Shown: piece by piece, positions 9,419 through 18,698 of the stretch
Layout: each line of letters starts with the position of its first letter
Position numbering within the stretch: the stretch's first letter is position 1
Origin: Clostridia bacterium
Lineage (GTDB): Bacteria; Bacillota; Clostridia; Oscillospirales; CAG-272
Direction: 5' to 3'
NCBI GenBank assembly: GCA_017453205.1
Contig: JAFTKO010000008.1
Location: 91,218 to 155,217, forward strand
Length of the DNA stretch: 64,000 bases
Notes under the pieces: model-generated
What the model saw: the letters and a program-made list of their open reading frames with translations, nothing else
The model's database searches: none
What the model was told of the DNA's origin: nothing
Program-made: the position numbers and the translations under genes

Positions 9419-9447
9419 TTGATTTTTAGTCGGAAGTGTAGTATAAT
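9419..9447 (+). promoter_or_regulatory. Sigma-A promoter of the lipoprotein gene
   Basis: TTGATT (9419-9424), 17 bp, TATAAT (9442-9447). Confidence 0.8.
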
Positions 9448-9478
9448 TAAAATAACAAAAGAGAAAGGGCTTAAATCC

Positions 9479-10270
9479 ATGAAACATAAATTTATAAAAT
9501 CGGCGGCGATCTGTTTTGCAATCACATTTGTCTTAACACTTATTTCCTGTACTTTTAAACCGAACAATTCCTCATCTGACTCAACCGCAGAAGAAAACGT
9601 CCCGAAAGAAAAGGAAATCTATTTGCCTTATACTTTGTTGGATCATTCTGAAAATTGTAAACGTACTTATTATTACAACGAATACGGAAACGAGATTAAG
9701 ACAACCAAAGAAAATTTGAACGGAGAACTCCTCGCCACATGGTTATATGAATACGATGAAAATCAAAATTTGATCAAAAGAACAGTGGACACAGGAGATG
9801 GAACCCCTTTTGTCCAATTGATACAGATCTATGACGACAAGGGGAAACTGCTTGAACAGCGTGAATATACAACAAACGGTGAGACAGTGAGTACATATCA
9901 GTATGACGACCAGAACAAAGTCATCTCCAAAAAACGCGGAGAAACGGTAACCGAAACATACATATATGCGGAGGATGGAAGCTATACGGTGCAATCGGCA
10001 AGTGATCCGGATGTATACAGGCATTATAATAAAGATGGAAAAATCACAGAGCGACATCTTACCGCAACCACAAAAGTGATATATGCATACAACATTGACG
10101 GTGTCCTTACCGAGGCTGTTACTTATTCGGGCAACGATATCACCGGAAAGCAGGTATATCAGCTTGACGAACACGGCAATCCAATAAAGGTCATTCAAGT
10201 ATCTTCGTCGGGCGCGGAGAGCGTGTTAGGCGAATATGAATATAAACGATATACGGTCAAAGTAAAATAA
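9479..10270 (+). CDS. Lipoprotein with RHS/YD-like or MORN-like repeats
   Basis: A 263-residue exported lipoprotein. The signal peptide MKHKFIKSAAICFAITFVLT ends in a lipobox LISC with the acylated cysteine near residue 26. The rest is a row of short beta-hairpin units of the form YYNEYGNEIKTTKEN, YEYDENQNLIKR, IYDDKGKLLEQREY, YQYDDQNKVISK, YNKDGKITERH and YNIDGVLTEAV, about 20-25 residues each, like the YD units of RHS shells or YwqK repeats. No toxin domain is attached, so it is a surface repeat protein of unknown partner. It is more AT-rich than its neighbours and stands alone between an R1 copy and a terminator, hinting at acquisition. The start at 9479 precedes the signal peptide. Confidence 0.72.
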   Translation: MKHKFIKSAAICFAITFVLTLISCTFKPNNSSSDSTAEENVPKEKEIYLPYTLLDHSENCKRTYYYNEYGNEIKTTKENLNGELLATWLYEYDENQNLIKRTVDTGDGTPFVQLIQIYDDKGKLLEQREYTTNGETVSTYQYDDQNKVISKKRGETVTETYIYAEDGSYTVQSASDPDVYRHYNKDGKITERHLTATTKVIYAYNIDGVLTEAVTYSGNDITGKQVYQLDEHGNPIKVIQVSSSGAESVLGEYEYKRYTVKVK

Positions 10271-10343
10271 GCCTTGGCTATGCTGTGAAACAACTAAATA
10301 AGTCTCGTTACAAATATTGTTTTTAATATTAAAATAGAAAACA

Positions 10344-10383
10344 AGAGCGGAAAACTTCCAAAGAAGTTTTCCGCTCTGTTTAT
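10344..10383. terminator. Bidirectional terminator hairpin
   Basis: AGAGCGGAAAACTT (10344-10357) pairs perfectly with AAGTTTTCCGCTCT (10364-10377); a T-rich stretch follows. It lies between convergent genes. The AAAACTT core echoes R1 module A. Confidence 0.75.
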
Positions 10384-10401
10384 TTTCTTGCCACTGAAAA
10401 A

Positions 10402-11586
10402 TCAGTTTGCAATACCCGAGTGCTCGATACCTTGCACCAAATATCTCTGGCAGAAAGCATACAAAACCACAAGAGGTAGAATGATCATCAATCCGCACGT
10501 GTTCCTAATTGCCGAATAGTACAGGTCTTGACCTGCGTACTCCAGCTTTAGGGACGAGGGGATATCGACGATCTTGACCAACAGATTGACGTTGGTTGAG
10601 TTAAAGAACAGTCCGGTGTAGAAGTCATCGGTCCACTGCCAACAGAACGAGAACAGGAATACTGTGATCATCATCGGAACAGACAGCGGGAGAATGATCT
10701 GCATGAAAGTACGGAAAGTTCCGGAACCGTCCATGTAAGCCGATTCTTCCAACTCGTCGGGGATACCGCGGAAGAACTGACGCATCAAGAAGATGTAAAG
10801 TCCGTTCTTAAACGCAAGTCCGGTCAACGAGAGCAGGACCATCGGGAAGTAGGTGTTACACAGGTTGATACCCGCCTGAGTGAGCTCCATTTGCACCTTG
10901 TATCTCGGAGCGCCGCGGTCGGTCTCATAGTAGCCCCACTTAATCTCTTCGGGAAGAATATCCAACTTGCTGAAGAACTCCGCAACACCCTCGCCGAGCT
11001 CGGTAATGTTATGTCCGAACACTTCAATTCCGCCGCCCTTGAGGAGCTTGACGATACCGAAAATGTCGAAATAACGGAACTCCATAAACATGGAGAGCTG
11101 CAAGGTTTGGTGAGGAACGATCATGGTCAGCATCACCAGCATAAACAGAAGATTTCTGCCCCTAAACTTGAACTTTGCAAAGCCGTAACCGATCAAGCAA
11201 CAGATAAAGGTTTGAATGATGGCACAGCAGAACGAAAGCGTAAAGGTATTCATAAACGCTTCCCAATAGCCAAGCTCATTGATGATGGCGCGGTAGATAT
11301 CCAACGTAAAGTTTTTGGGGATCAATCGTACCGTTACGTCCACAAAATCCTCGGGAGCCATGAAGGAACCGGATATCTTTGTCAAGAACGGGAACAGCAC
11401 GATGTAGGAAATACCCACCATCAAAACAATACGGAAGATGGCAAGAACGACCTTTGCAAGGAAATGGAAGTTCAGAAATTTTGCTTTCAGTCTGTCCTTC
11501 AGCGGAGAACGGTCAAAATCAACACGGATCTTGTTTTTGCTCTCGCGCTTGACGACCGGTTTTTTATCGATGTTTTGTGCGTTCAT
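10402..11586 (-). CDS. Carbohydrate ABC transporter permease, MalG type (pair B, second subunit)
   Basis: One half of a membrane channel for sugar or oligosaccharide import. At 394 residues it is about 100 longer than usual. Seen: six hydrophobic helices, and near the C-terminus the EAA loop EESAYMDGSGTFRTFMQIILP that docks the ATPase. The extra length is an inserted extracytoplasmic stretch of about 85 residues (from FRYFDIFGIVKLLKGGG to QAGINLCNTYFP) between helices. It is the last gene of the 14-kb minus-strand locus, 17 bp after the MalF-type partner. No ATPase gene is nearby, so it probably uses a shared MsmK/UgpC-like ATPase. Confidence 0.88.
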   Translation of the reverse strand: MNAQNIDKKPVVKRESKNKIRVDFDRSPLKDRLKAKFLNFHFLAKVVLAIFRIVLMVGISYIVLFPFLTKISGSFMAPEDFVDVTVRLIPKNFTLDIYRAIINELGYWEAFMNTFTLSFCCAIIQTFICCLIGYGFAKFKFRGRNLLFMLVMLTMIVPHQTLQLSMFMEFRYFDIFGIVKLLKGGGIEVFGHNITELGEGVAEFFSKLDILPEEIKWGYYETDRGAPRYKVQMELTQAGINLCNTYFPMVLLSLTGLAFKNGLYIFLMRQFFRGIPDELEESAYMDGSGTFRTFMQIILPLSVPMMITVFLFSFCWQWTDDFYTGLFFNSTNVNLLVKIVDIPSSLKLEYAGQDLYYSAIRNTCGLMIILPLVVLYAFCQRYLVQGIEHSGIAN

Positions 11587-11603
11587 TTCTTTACCTCCTT
11601 TTC

Positions 11604-12581
11604 TCAGTCATTTTTGCGTGAGTAGAATACAAACGCGGAAAGTACGGATGCAATCACAGCTACGATTGCAATGACGATGACAAAGTAGATCCATGCCATT
11701 GCCGAGCTGAGCACGTTTCCGTCCGCTTGCGAGTAAACGGAGGAAATGTACGACATGACCGGGTTGCTCTCGGTGGTAAAGGAGTCGATAATGGTATAAA
11801 CACCGTTTACCAGGATCATCGGGCTGATCATCGGGAAAGTGATCTTCCAGAAGGTCTCCCAAGCGGTCGCACCGTCGATCTTACACGACTCGTAAATTGC
11901 GGGCGAGATCGACTGCAAGCCGGCAAGGAAAATCAGCATCTGTACACCGGCACGGTTTACGATATCGTAAATATTGTTGATTGCTGTAGTAACGTACTCA
12001 ACGATCTCGGTACCAACCTTCATGTTTGCAAAAAGCTTTTCCATGTCCATGGTGGAAATCAGCTGGTCGGCGGTGCTCTGTCCGCTACCGTCATCGATAC
12101 CGCTGGAGTCCTCCATGTACTCACCCATGATGTCCGCCGCCGCAATGCTCTCCATAATACCGGTGGAAAGAATGACAGGGATAAAGAAGATTGCACGGAA
12201 CGCGCCTCTGCCCGCCGCCTTTTGGTTCAGCATCACCGCCATAAAGAGCGAGAAGATCAGAATTGCGGGAATATCAAACGCCAACTGCGACAAACCGGTA
12301 ACCAGCGTTTGGACGAAATCGGGGTCTACAAACAGCGCATCGCTGTAGTTTTTCCATCCGACATACTCCAGCGCGTAACCCGCGCCGGAGCTGCCTGCGA
12401 TATCGATCGTGTGAAAGCTCAACAAAATCGACTCGTAAACCATCGGTAGATAGATCAGAATAAATCCGATAATAAACGGGAGAACAAAGAACCAACCCGC
12501 ACGTGCCTTACGGCGGTCAAGGGAGGCAATCTTTTTCCTTTTCGGCTTCACAGCCGATCCCATATTTACATCTTTTGTCAT
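11604..12581 (-). CDS. Sugar ABC transporter permease, MalF type (pair B, first subunit)
   Basis: A 325-residue permease pairing with the next gene. A basic N-terminus (KPKRKKIASLDRRKARAGW) leads to about six helices. The EAA loop YESCKIDGATAWETFWKITF is in the C-terminal third. As in its partner there is an added extracytoplasmic loop, here about 60 residues rich in D, S and M (GEYMEDSSGIDDGSGQST onwards), between the third and fourth helices. Pair A in the same locus lacks such loops. The gene follows the DUF5696-like gene by 20 bp and has its own ribosome site. Confidence 0.88.
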   Translation of the reverse strand: MTKDVNMGSAVKPKRKKIASLDRRKARAGWFFVLPFIIGFILIYLPMVYESILLSFHTIDIAGSSGAGYALEYVGWKNYSDALFVDPDFVQTLVTGLSQLAFDIPAILIFSLFMAVMLNQKAAGRGAFRAIFFIPVILSTGIMESIAAADIMGEYMEDSSGIDDGSGQSTADQLISTMDMEKLFANMKVGTEIVEYVTTAINNIYDIVNRAGVQMLIFLAGLQSISPAIYESCKIDGATAWETFWKITFPMISPMILVNGVYTIIDSFTTESNPVMSYISSVYSQADGNVLSSAMAWIYFVIVIAIVAVIASVLSAFVFYSRKND

Positions 12582-12601
12582 GAGAAATTAACCTCCCTTT
12601 C

Positions 12602-15600
12602 TCAGTGTTCGATCACAACATAACCGCCGCTCGGGATCGTATATGTGGTAACGACACCCGTGGTGGGATCCTCGTAATCAACGATTACGGAGAAGTTGTT
12701 GTAGTTCAGAATAAAGGACTTGACATACGTCTTTGCATGGGTGGTATCGTCACGGTCGCCGTAGGTCACAACAACGATCTGATTGTTGTCCACACGGTGC
12801 TTGTCGTACACCACATCCGCATCGGTATCGCCCTCGGTATCCTCAGTCTCGGTATCCAACTGACCTGCGGCAATAATACCTTCTGCCGTAAAGATGGCAT
12901 TGTTATCTGTCAAAACCTGCAAAAGCAACTGATAATCCTCGTAGCTCTCGCTCTCCGTGTCATTCATCAAGGCAAGCAACTCTTCGAGTGCGGTCATTGC
13001 CTTAGTAACCACATAGTCGTCAGAGCCCTCGGTCACCAAAGAGCTATTTTTTTGCAACTCTTGTTCGGCGCTTGCAAATTCCTCTTGAGCGGACTTCTTA
13101 TAAGCATCGATCTTTGCCATCATCTTTGTCTTGGTATCGGCATCGATATCCGAAGCCTCGACCACAGCCTTTGCATTGTCAAGCTCGGCGATCAGCGCAT
13201 CGCCCTCTGCTTTTAGGGCGACCAACTGATTGTATTGCTTGAGAATACCCGAAGCCAACGACCGAATGGTATTGAGCACGGTTTGCAGATCCTTGACCGC
13301 ATCTTTGGGCTCCAAGGCGTCAAAATTCTCACCATGATCATCCATATGAGGATACAAAGCCTCCACCGCATCGGTCAATTCTTGAGACAGGAAAGTAATC
13401 TGCAAAATCAAGTTCGCATAGTCGCCCGACTCATATCCGTCGGCATCAACCGCGTAAATATCCTTGTTGATCTCTTCCATTTCTGCAAGGAACTTTTTGA
13501 CATTTGCGGTTGCGTTCTCGGCAGTCTGCCAAGCGTTTGCAACGGACAGGACCTTTTCGGTCTCGTTATCCTTTTGCTTCTGCTCTTCCGCTGCTGCGGC
13601 TTGCTCAAGCTTTGCCATCAGCTCTTCCTCGAGCTCATCACGGTCAAGAACACGCTGACCGACAAGGAACTGATGATTAACAATCACCTTGGTCTGAACG
13701 TCCTTGAGAAGTGCATTCAGCTCATTGTAATAGGAGACCACATCCTTTTCCCAAATATCGTAACGAACCGAGTAATACTGGCTGAGCAGCGGATCCTCTT
13801 TGAGCTCGTTGGTATTTTGATAGGAAAGAATGAAATACAGTCCCGCACCGTTTTCGAGTGCACGGAGAATCGCGTAGTTGGTGTCACCCTCCTCGTTAAA
13901 CGCCGTACCGGCAAACTGAATATAGCCATGCAGTACCGCGCCGATGAAAGGCACCGATGCGCTGGACTTGATGTAACGGCTGGAGTCGAGGTCCACATTG
14001 ATCATGTGGTCAAGATACCCCCAGCTGTAAGCATTGGCACCCTCGGACATCAAGCTGTAGCCTGCTGCCTGAAGATCTTGGAATGCTTGAACGGTGTAAT
14101 CCTTACCGTCCTCGCGGTTGTAAGGATCATCCTCATCAAAGTCGGAGTTAAGGGTGGTTCCCAAAGAACCGACGGACATGGTGGTAAGTCCATACTTCTC
14201 GTAGTTCTTGAGCAACTTTTCATAGAATTTGCTGTAACGCGAGGGCGAAATTGCAAGCTGGTAGAAGCTGACATATGCCTGTTGCGTTGCACTGTACTGT
14301 CTCAAGGAAGAATAACGGTTATCAATGGTCTTGATGGCATCCTTCTTGAGGCTGGTGCTGTCAAAGAGCGTGTTGACATTGATGTATGCAAAATCAAAGT
14401 CGGGGTAAAGTCCGAGATGCTCTTCTCCGCCGGCATTGACATCCGCCGCTTGAGAGATCAAGGTCTCAAAGCCGTCGGAGCCGCCAACAGCCTTTTCCCA
14501 CTTGAGCTTTGCGGGAACAGTGGAATACATACCGCCGTTTGCAAAACCGGTGAGCTTAAAGTTGATGTTCTTGACACCTTGATCGGAAAGTGCGTCATAC
14601 ATTTGATAGACGTTTTCAAAGGTGGTCAAGGGCGTCATGACATCCACGGGAATGGTCATGATCTGCTGAGTCGTCTCCAAAGCACCGAACACCTCGAGAT
14701 ACAGAGGAATGTTATCCTCGGTGGTCTCCTCGGTCAGCTTGGTCAGCTTGCCTTCGTCGATCAGATAATCGCGGTAAGCCTCTGCCATGCCGAGCCATGT
14801 GGTGTCGTAGTAGGTATAAGAAGCGTTCTCGGCTTGCTCTGCCTTACCCACATTCTCGTCGGTCAGCATTTGGTAATGGATGGTGATGTTACCCGTATAC
14901 TTACGCTCGGATACAACCGTCCAAGTAGAGCTGCTGGTGACCGAGATCGAGTCGGAAATGTCGTAGCTGTCCTTGGGCTTGGGGTTAAAGTAGTTCATCA
15001 TGGTGTTGTAATCACTCAGAGAACCTGCGTGGTAGGTAGCAATCTCCGCCAAAGATTCGCCCGACTCGATCACAGCCACATAGCCGCGCTCATAGATCTC
15101 GGCGTTCTTTTCGATCTCGGAAAGCGAGTAGGTCAAGGTTCCTTTCAGATCCTCGGTCACATACTTTTCAATCGCCTCGAGATCCATCACCGTGTTGGAA
15201 ACACGAAATTCATACGGAGTCAAGTCTCCCGTCATAGTCTTACCGTCGGTTCCCTTTTGAATCTCCATGGTTTCCTTATCGAGAACCAACTCGGAGGTGA
15301 AGTTGACAGTGTAGATCTTTTCGGTTGCGACCGTACCGTAAACGGGATAACGGATGGTCTTTTGATAGGTACCGGTGATCTGGTGGTATGCGTAGTCAAT
15401 ACCGTAGACCTTGCCGCGCACCGTGGTGGTGGACTTGGTGTTCAGCTGTTCAAAATCGAACAGAGAGCCCGAGCCGTCGGGATAGAAGTTATAGCCCGCG
15501 TACTTATTTCCTTCCGCATCGGTCAGACCCGCATTTTTGCTGTTACCCGCACCCATGTAAGGCAGGATGCTGATGTTTTCCAGCGTGTAGGTAGACATAT

Positions 15601-16528
15601 CGTAACGCAAGCCGTTGCAAGGCAGTGTGACGTTGAGTCCGCTTGCGTCCAAGGAGTACTCGAGAGCCATCTTAAACAGCGGATATTGCTCGTCGGTCGC
15701 CTCGTATCCGGTCTCGTCATGGTCGGCATCCATCTGCTCGAAGGTATAATCCTCGCAATAAGCCTTGATGTAAGCCTCGCACCAGTTGATCTCAACCGAG
15801 GATGCGTCGGTCGCAAATACCCAAATGTCCATTTCCTCACAAATGGGGTATGCTTGGAGCAGTTGCTCCTTTGCCTTTTTGGAGGTCTTGTCGGCAAGTC
15901 TCTGATCCTTATAGTAGGTCATGAACTTGTTATAGAAGAACTCCTGAATCTCGCCTTTCTCCACGGCTTCCTTCAAGGGTGTCTGGATATACTTGACAAA
16001 GCTCGTGTCGGAAATCCATCTCGGAACCAGCTTTCTGGATTCCTCGCGTCCGATGGTATACTCCACACGGACACCGTTTTTGATGTTGAGGACCGTGATC
16101 TGCTGACGCATTGCGGCCTCTTCAAAGCTGTACAGGTACTTGGTGGTACCGTTGTCCACGTACTGAACCACCAACTGAGAAAGAATCTGCTTTTTGGTGG
16201 AGTCGGAGCCCGTGGAAGAAGCAACGTCGTAAGGATTGGAGAACAGGATGTTGTTGGTTGCGATCTCGCGGGTTGCGACCTCGCCGCTGACAGCATCAAC
16301 GTAAAGCTCAAAGCCGTCTCTGGTCAGCATCAGCTTCATGCTTTCCAATTTATCCTCGGGTGTTCTGTACACCGTGCCGACATAGGTGCTTTGGATCACT
16401 TCGTCTGCATTCTTCTCATCTTTACTTGTATCCGTGGTTGTTTCCGCGGCGGATACGCCGATCACCATGGATCCGAGCAAAAGAATGACAGCCAAGAGTG
16501 TCGAAAGTATTCTGTTGTGTAATTTCAT
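12602..16528 (-). CDS. Large secreted DUF5696-like protein, probably glycan-active
   Basis: A 1308-residue exported protein. Residues 1-27 are a Sec signal peptide (LLAVILLLGSMVIGVSA) without a lipobox cysteine. Residues about 30-600 are beta-rich, with the DUF5696-type stretch LPCNGLRYDMSTYTLEN near 305. Residues about 620-960 alternate strands and helices in a way that suggests a TIM barrel (GVKNINFKLTGFANGG, LGLYPDFDFAYINVN, MSVGSLGTTLNSDFDEDD), which could make it a glycoside hydrolase; that is inference. Residues about 960-1200 are coiled coil, and the C-terminus is a beta domain. It sits between two permease pairs and presumably handles their substrate outside the cell. The family name is from memory. 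Confidence 0.72.
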   Translation of the reverse strand: MKLHNRILSTLLAVILLLGSMVIGVSAAETTTDTSKDEKNADEVIQSTYVGTVYRTPEDKLESMKLMLTRDGFELYVDAVSGEVATREIATNNILFSNPYDVASSTGSDSTKKQILSQLVVQYVDNGTTKYLYSFEEAAMRQQITVLNIKNGVRVEYTIGREESRKLVPRWISDTSFVKYIQTPLKEAVEKGEIQEFFYNKFMTYYKDQRLADKTSKKAKEQLLQAYPICEEMDIWVFATDASSVEINWCEAYIKAYCEDYTFEQMDADHDETGYEATDEQYPLFKMALEYSLDASGLNVTLPCNGLRYDMSTYTLENISILPYMGAGNSKNAGLTDAEGNKYAGYNFYPDGSGSLFDFEQLNTKSTTTVRGKVYGIDYAYHQITGTYQKTIRYPVYGTVATEKIYTVNFTSELVLDKETMEIQKGTDGKTMTGDLTPYEFRVSNTVMDLEAIEKYVTEDLKGTLTYSLSEIEKNAEIYERGYVAVIESGESLAEIATYHAGSLSDYNTMMNYFNPKPKDSYDISDSISVTSSSTWTVVSERKYTGNITIHYQMLTDENVGKAEQAENASYTYYDTTWLGMAEAYRDYLIDEGKLTKLTEETTEDNIPLYLEVFGALETTQQIMTIPVDVMTPLTTFENVYQMYDALSDQGVKNINFKLTGFANGGMYSTVPAKLKWEKAVGGSDGFETLISQAADVNAGGEEHLGLYPDFDFAYINVNTLFDSTSLKKDAIKTIDNRYSSLRQYSATQQAYVSFYQLAISPSRYSKFYEKLLKNYEKYGLTTMSVGSLGTTLNSDFDEDDPYNREDGKDYTVQAFQDLQAAGYSLMSEGANAYSWGYLDHMINVDLDSSRYIKSSASVPFIGAVLHGYIQFAGTAFNEEGDTNYAILRALENGAGLYFILSYQNTNELKEDPLLSQYYSVRYDIWEKDVVSYYNELNALLKDVQTKVIVNHQFLVGQRVLDRDELEEELMAKLEQAAAAEEQKQKDNETEKVLSVANAWQTAENATANVKKFLAEMEEINKDIYAVDADGYESGDYANLILQITFLSQELTDAVEALYPHMDDHGENFDALEPKDAVKDLQTVLNTIRSLASGILKQYNQLVALKAEGDALIAELDNAKAVVEASDIDADTKTKMMAKIDAYKKSAQEEFASAEQELQKNSSLVTEGSDDYVVTKAMTALEELLALMNDTESESYEDYQLLLQVLTDNNAIFTAEGIIAAGQLDTETEDTEGDTDADVVYDKHRVDNNQIVVVTYGDRDDTTHAKTYVKSFILNYNNFSVIVDYEDPTTGVVTTYTIPSGGYVVIEH

Positions 16529-16549
16529 TTTCTAACCTCCCGTCTGTCG

Positions 16550-18688
16550 TTAAGCCCGATACTGTAGCTCGGTGACGATGTTGGTAACAAGGCTGACCAG
16601 CTTCGACAGCAGCATGCTGAACAAAAGCACGATAAATACGATACAAGCCATTGCAACCACCGTTCCGAGAATGGTGATCAAGTTTTTGGACATGGAATAA
16701 TCGTGTGTTACCATGGTTCCGAAGAACAACAGCAATCCTACCCAAATAAAGGAGAGCGTACCGATAAAGGAGATGATCCCCGCCTCGGTGGTGGTAACGT
16801 AGTTGGAGAAGAAGGTCATGGGAATGGTCAAGATGATCAAGGGCAGCAAGCTGTAAGAGGTAGCAATGAAGATATCCTTAAAGCTTCCCTCACCCTCAAA
16901 CAGGGTGGTCAAGCACCAGTTTGCAAGAACAAACAGGAACAGGGGAACCAAAACCGAAATGCACTGTACCCAAATGGTGGAGTAAGTACCCGTGGGGTTC
17001 ATGACATAACCTTGACCCACGCTCTGATAGAAGAACGCAACAATGGTCAGTGCAATGAACACGAGAGACGCACGAACCGATCCGCGATGCTCGTGTTTAA
17101 GGTCGTAGAAACCGTCAAACGGATGGAACATCACATAGAAGCCGTACAACAGCTCCTGTCCAAAGGTCTTGCGTGCCTTACCGTCGGTAGCAACGCGCTT
17201 GTTGACCTTTGCCGCCCAACCGAAGAACTTGACTACAAGAACGATCAAGGCGATGATAATGACCAAGATTAAAATAAACCAAGTGGACATCCAATCCTTA
17301 CGGACTTCCTTGTAGGAGTTCGACCAGTTTGCGGTATCGTAAGCCGTCTCGTAGTATTCGAGAGACTCTTTAAACTCACCGCTGCGGTAGAGTGCATTAC
17401 CGATACCGACGTAAGCGGCGTCGAAGTTGGAGTTTCTCTGCAGGACCGCCTCCCAACAGGAGATCGCGTAATTGTAATCGAGCGAGTTCTCGGCGGCGAT
17501 CGCCTCAATCAGCATGTCGCCGTACTCGGTGCGCTCGTAAACGATGATTGTGTTGCTTCCCTTATCCAAAACCAACATCGTGTCGTTCTGATAGGTGACA
17601 GCCTCGATATTGGAAATACTACCCAGCATCGAACCCTTGTCACCAAAAGCAAACAACAGGTTACCGTTAAAGTCGTAGGTGTAAAGCTTGTTACGCTTGG
17701 AGTCGATAATGGTCCAAGTCTTTTCGGGACCGACCGCGACGTCCGTGACCGTGGAGGGTCCTGTATAGGTCGACTCGGTACTGGTAAAGTCGATCTCACC
17801 GGCAGGCGGCCAGAAGCCGTTACGTCTCATGATCTCATCTCCCGCGGGGTTGAGAAGCTTAACGGGCATATAGGTACCGGCCTTGGTTTTACCTCTGATC
17901 GCACTGCTCACGGAGTTTTGATCGATCGAGGAAGTGGTTACATAGATAAAACCTTCATCGGTAATGGTAATGTTATTGTACTCGGTGGAAACGTACTGCT
18001 GAGAAAGCTTTTGCTGTTCCTCGGTTTGGAAACGTCTCCACATGATCTCCCATGCGCTGATGGTGACCGCCTGTGCACCGACAAATCCGACAAACTGACC
18101 GTCGGCATCCATGACGATAATACCTTGGTAGGTGGTGGAGGATACGACATAAATTCTGCCGTACTGGTCGATCGCCATTGCAACGGGCTTGTAAACGTCA
18201 TCGCTGTCAAACAGTTGGCTCTCCGGGGCATCAATGATCGCCTCAAAGTTACCTTTCAAGTCAAAACGAACAATACGGTTCTTGTCAGTGTCACACACCC
18301 AAATCGCCTCATCGGTAACAAACACGCCCTGCGGTGCCGCAAGCGAGTCCTCGGTTCCCTGTGTGTTGATAAACGAAGAAATCTCGAACTCGTACTCATA
18401 GTAACGGCTCAAAACCACGATACGGTTGTTGCCGGTGTCGGCAATGTAAACCTTTTCGTTTTTGTCGGTGACCATGTCGCCGGGGTTGCTGAAGTTGAGC
18501 TCCATGCCCATTTGCGTGTAATCCACGGATTTATTCGCGGAGTACGCGTCGGGAGAATAGAGCGCTTCGCCGTTGATCGAGTAGGTGTAGGTCTGATATG
18601 CCGAGGAAGCACCCGCTCCCACGGTCATTGCCGATGCGATCATCACAAGGGACAATACAAGCAACAAAACAGATGTTATTCTTTTCAT
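16550..18688 (-). CDS. NHL-repeat / TPR / YIP1 membrane protein
   Basis: A 712-residue protein joining three parts. Residues 1-27 are a signal sequence. Residues about 50-390 are a six-bladed NHL-like propeller: repeated units such as GDMVTDKNEKVYIADTGNNR and GVFVTDEAIWVCDTDKNR. Residues about 395-440 hold a TPR-like pair (YNYAISCWEAVLQRNSNFDAA). A membrane helix at about 470-490 (WFILILVIIIALIVLVV) is followed by a five- or six-helix YIP1-type domain to the C-terminus. The propeller therefore faces outward on a membrane base. Proteins of this make-up recur in clostridial carbohydrate loci beside lplB/ytcP-type permeases; a sensing or docking role is my inference. It lies 10 bp after permease A2. 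Confidence 0.78.
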   Translation of the reverse strand: MKRITSVLLLVLSLVMIASAMTVGAGASSAYQTYTYSINGEALYSPDAYSANKSVDYTQMGMELNFSNPGDMVTDKNEKVYIADTGNNRIVVLSRYYEYEFEISSFINTQGTEDSLAAPQGVFVTDEAIWVCDTDKNRIVRFDLKGNFEAIIDAPESQLFDSDDVYKPVAMAIDQYGRIYVVSSTTYQGIIVMDADGQFVGFVGAQAVTISAWEIMWRRFQTEEQQKLSQQYVSTEYNNITITDEGFIYVTTSSIDQNSVSSAIRGKTKAGTYMPVKLLNPAGDEIMRRNGFWPPAGEIDFTSTESTYTGPSTVTDVAVGPEKTWTIIDSKRNKLYTYDFNGNLLFAFGDKGSMLGSISNIEAVTYQNDTMLVLDKGSNTIIVYERTEYGDMLIEAIAAENSLDYNYAISCWEAVLQRNSNFDAAYVGIGNALYRSGEFKESLEYYETAYDTANWSNSYKEVRKDWMSTWFILILVIIIALIVLVVKFFGWAAKVNKRVATDGKARKTFGQELLYGFYVMFHPFDGFYDLKHEHRGSVRASLVFIALTIVAFFYQSVGQGYVMNPTGTYSTIWVQCISVLVPLFLFVLANWCLTTLFEGEGSFKDIFIATSYSLLPLIILTIPMTFFSNYVTTTEAGIISFIGTLSFIWVGLLLFFGTMVTHDYSMSKNLITILGTVVAMACIVFIVLLFSMLLSKLVSLVTNIVTELQYRA

Positions 18689-18698
18689 ATTGTCCTCC

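Noticed and set aside
13235-16522. A 1095-codon open frame on the plus strand
   Set aside because: It is the mirror frame of the DUF5696-like gene. It has no ribosome site, and the minus strand encodes a signal peptide and family motifs in step with its neighbours.
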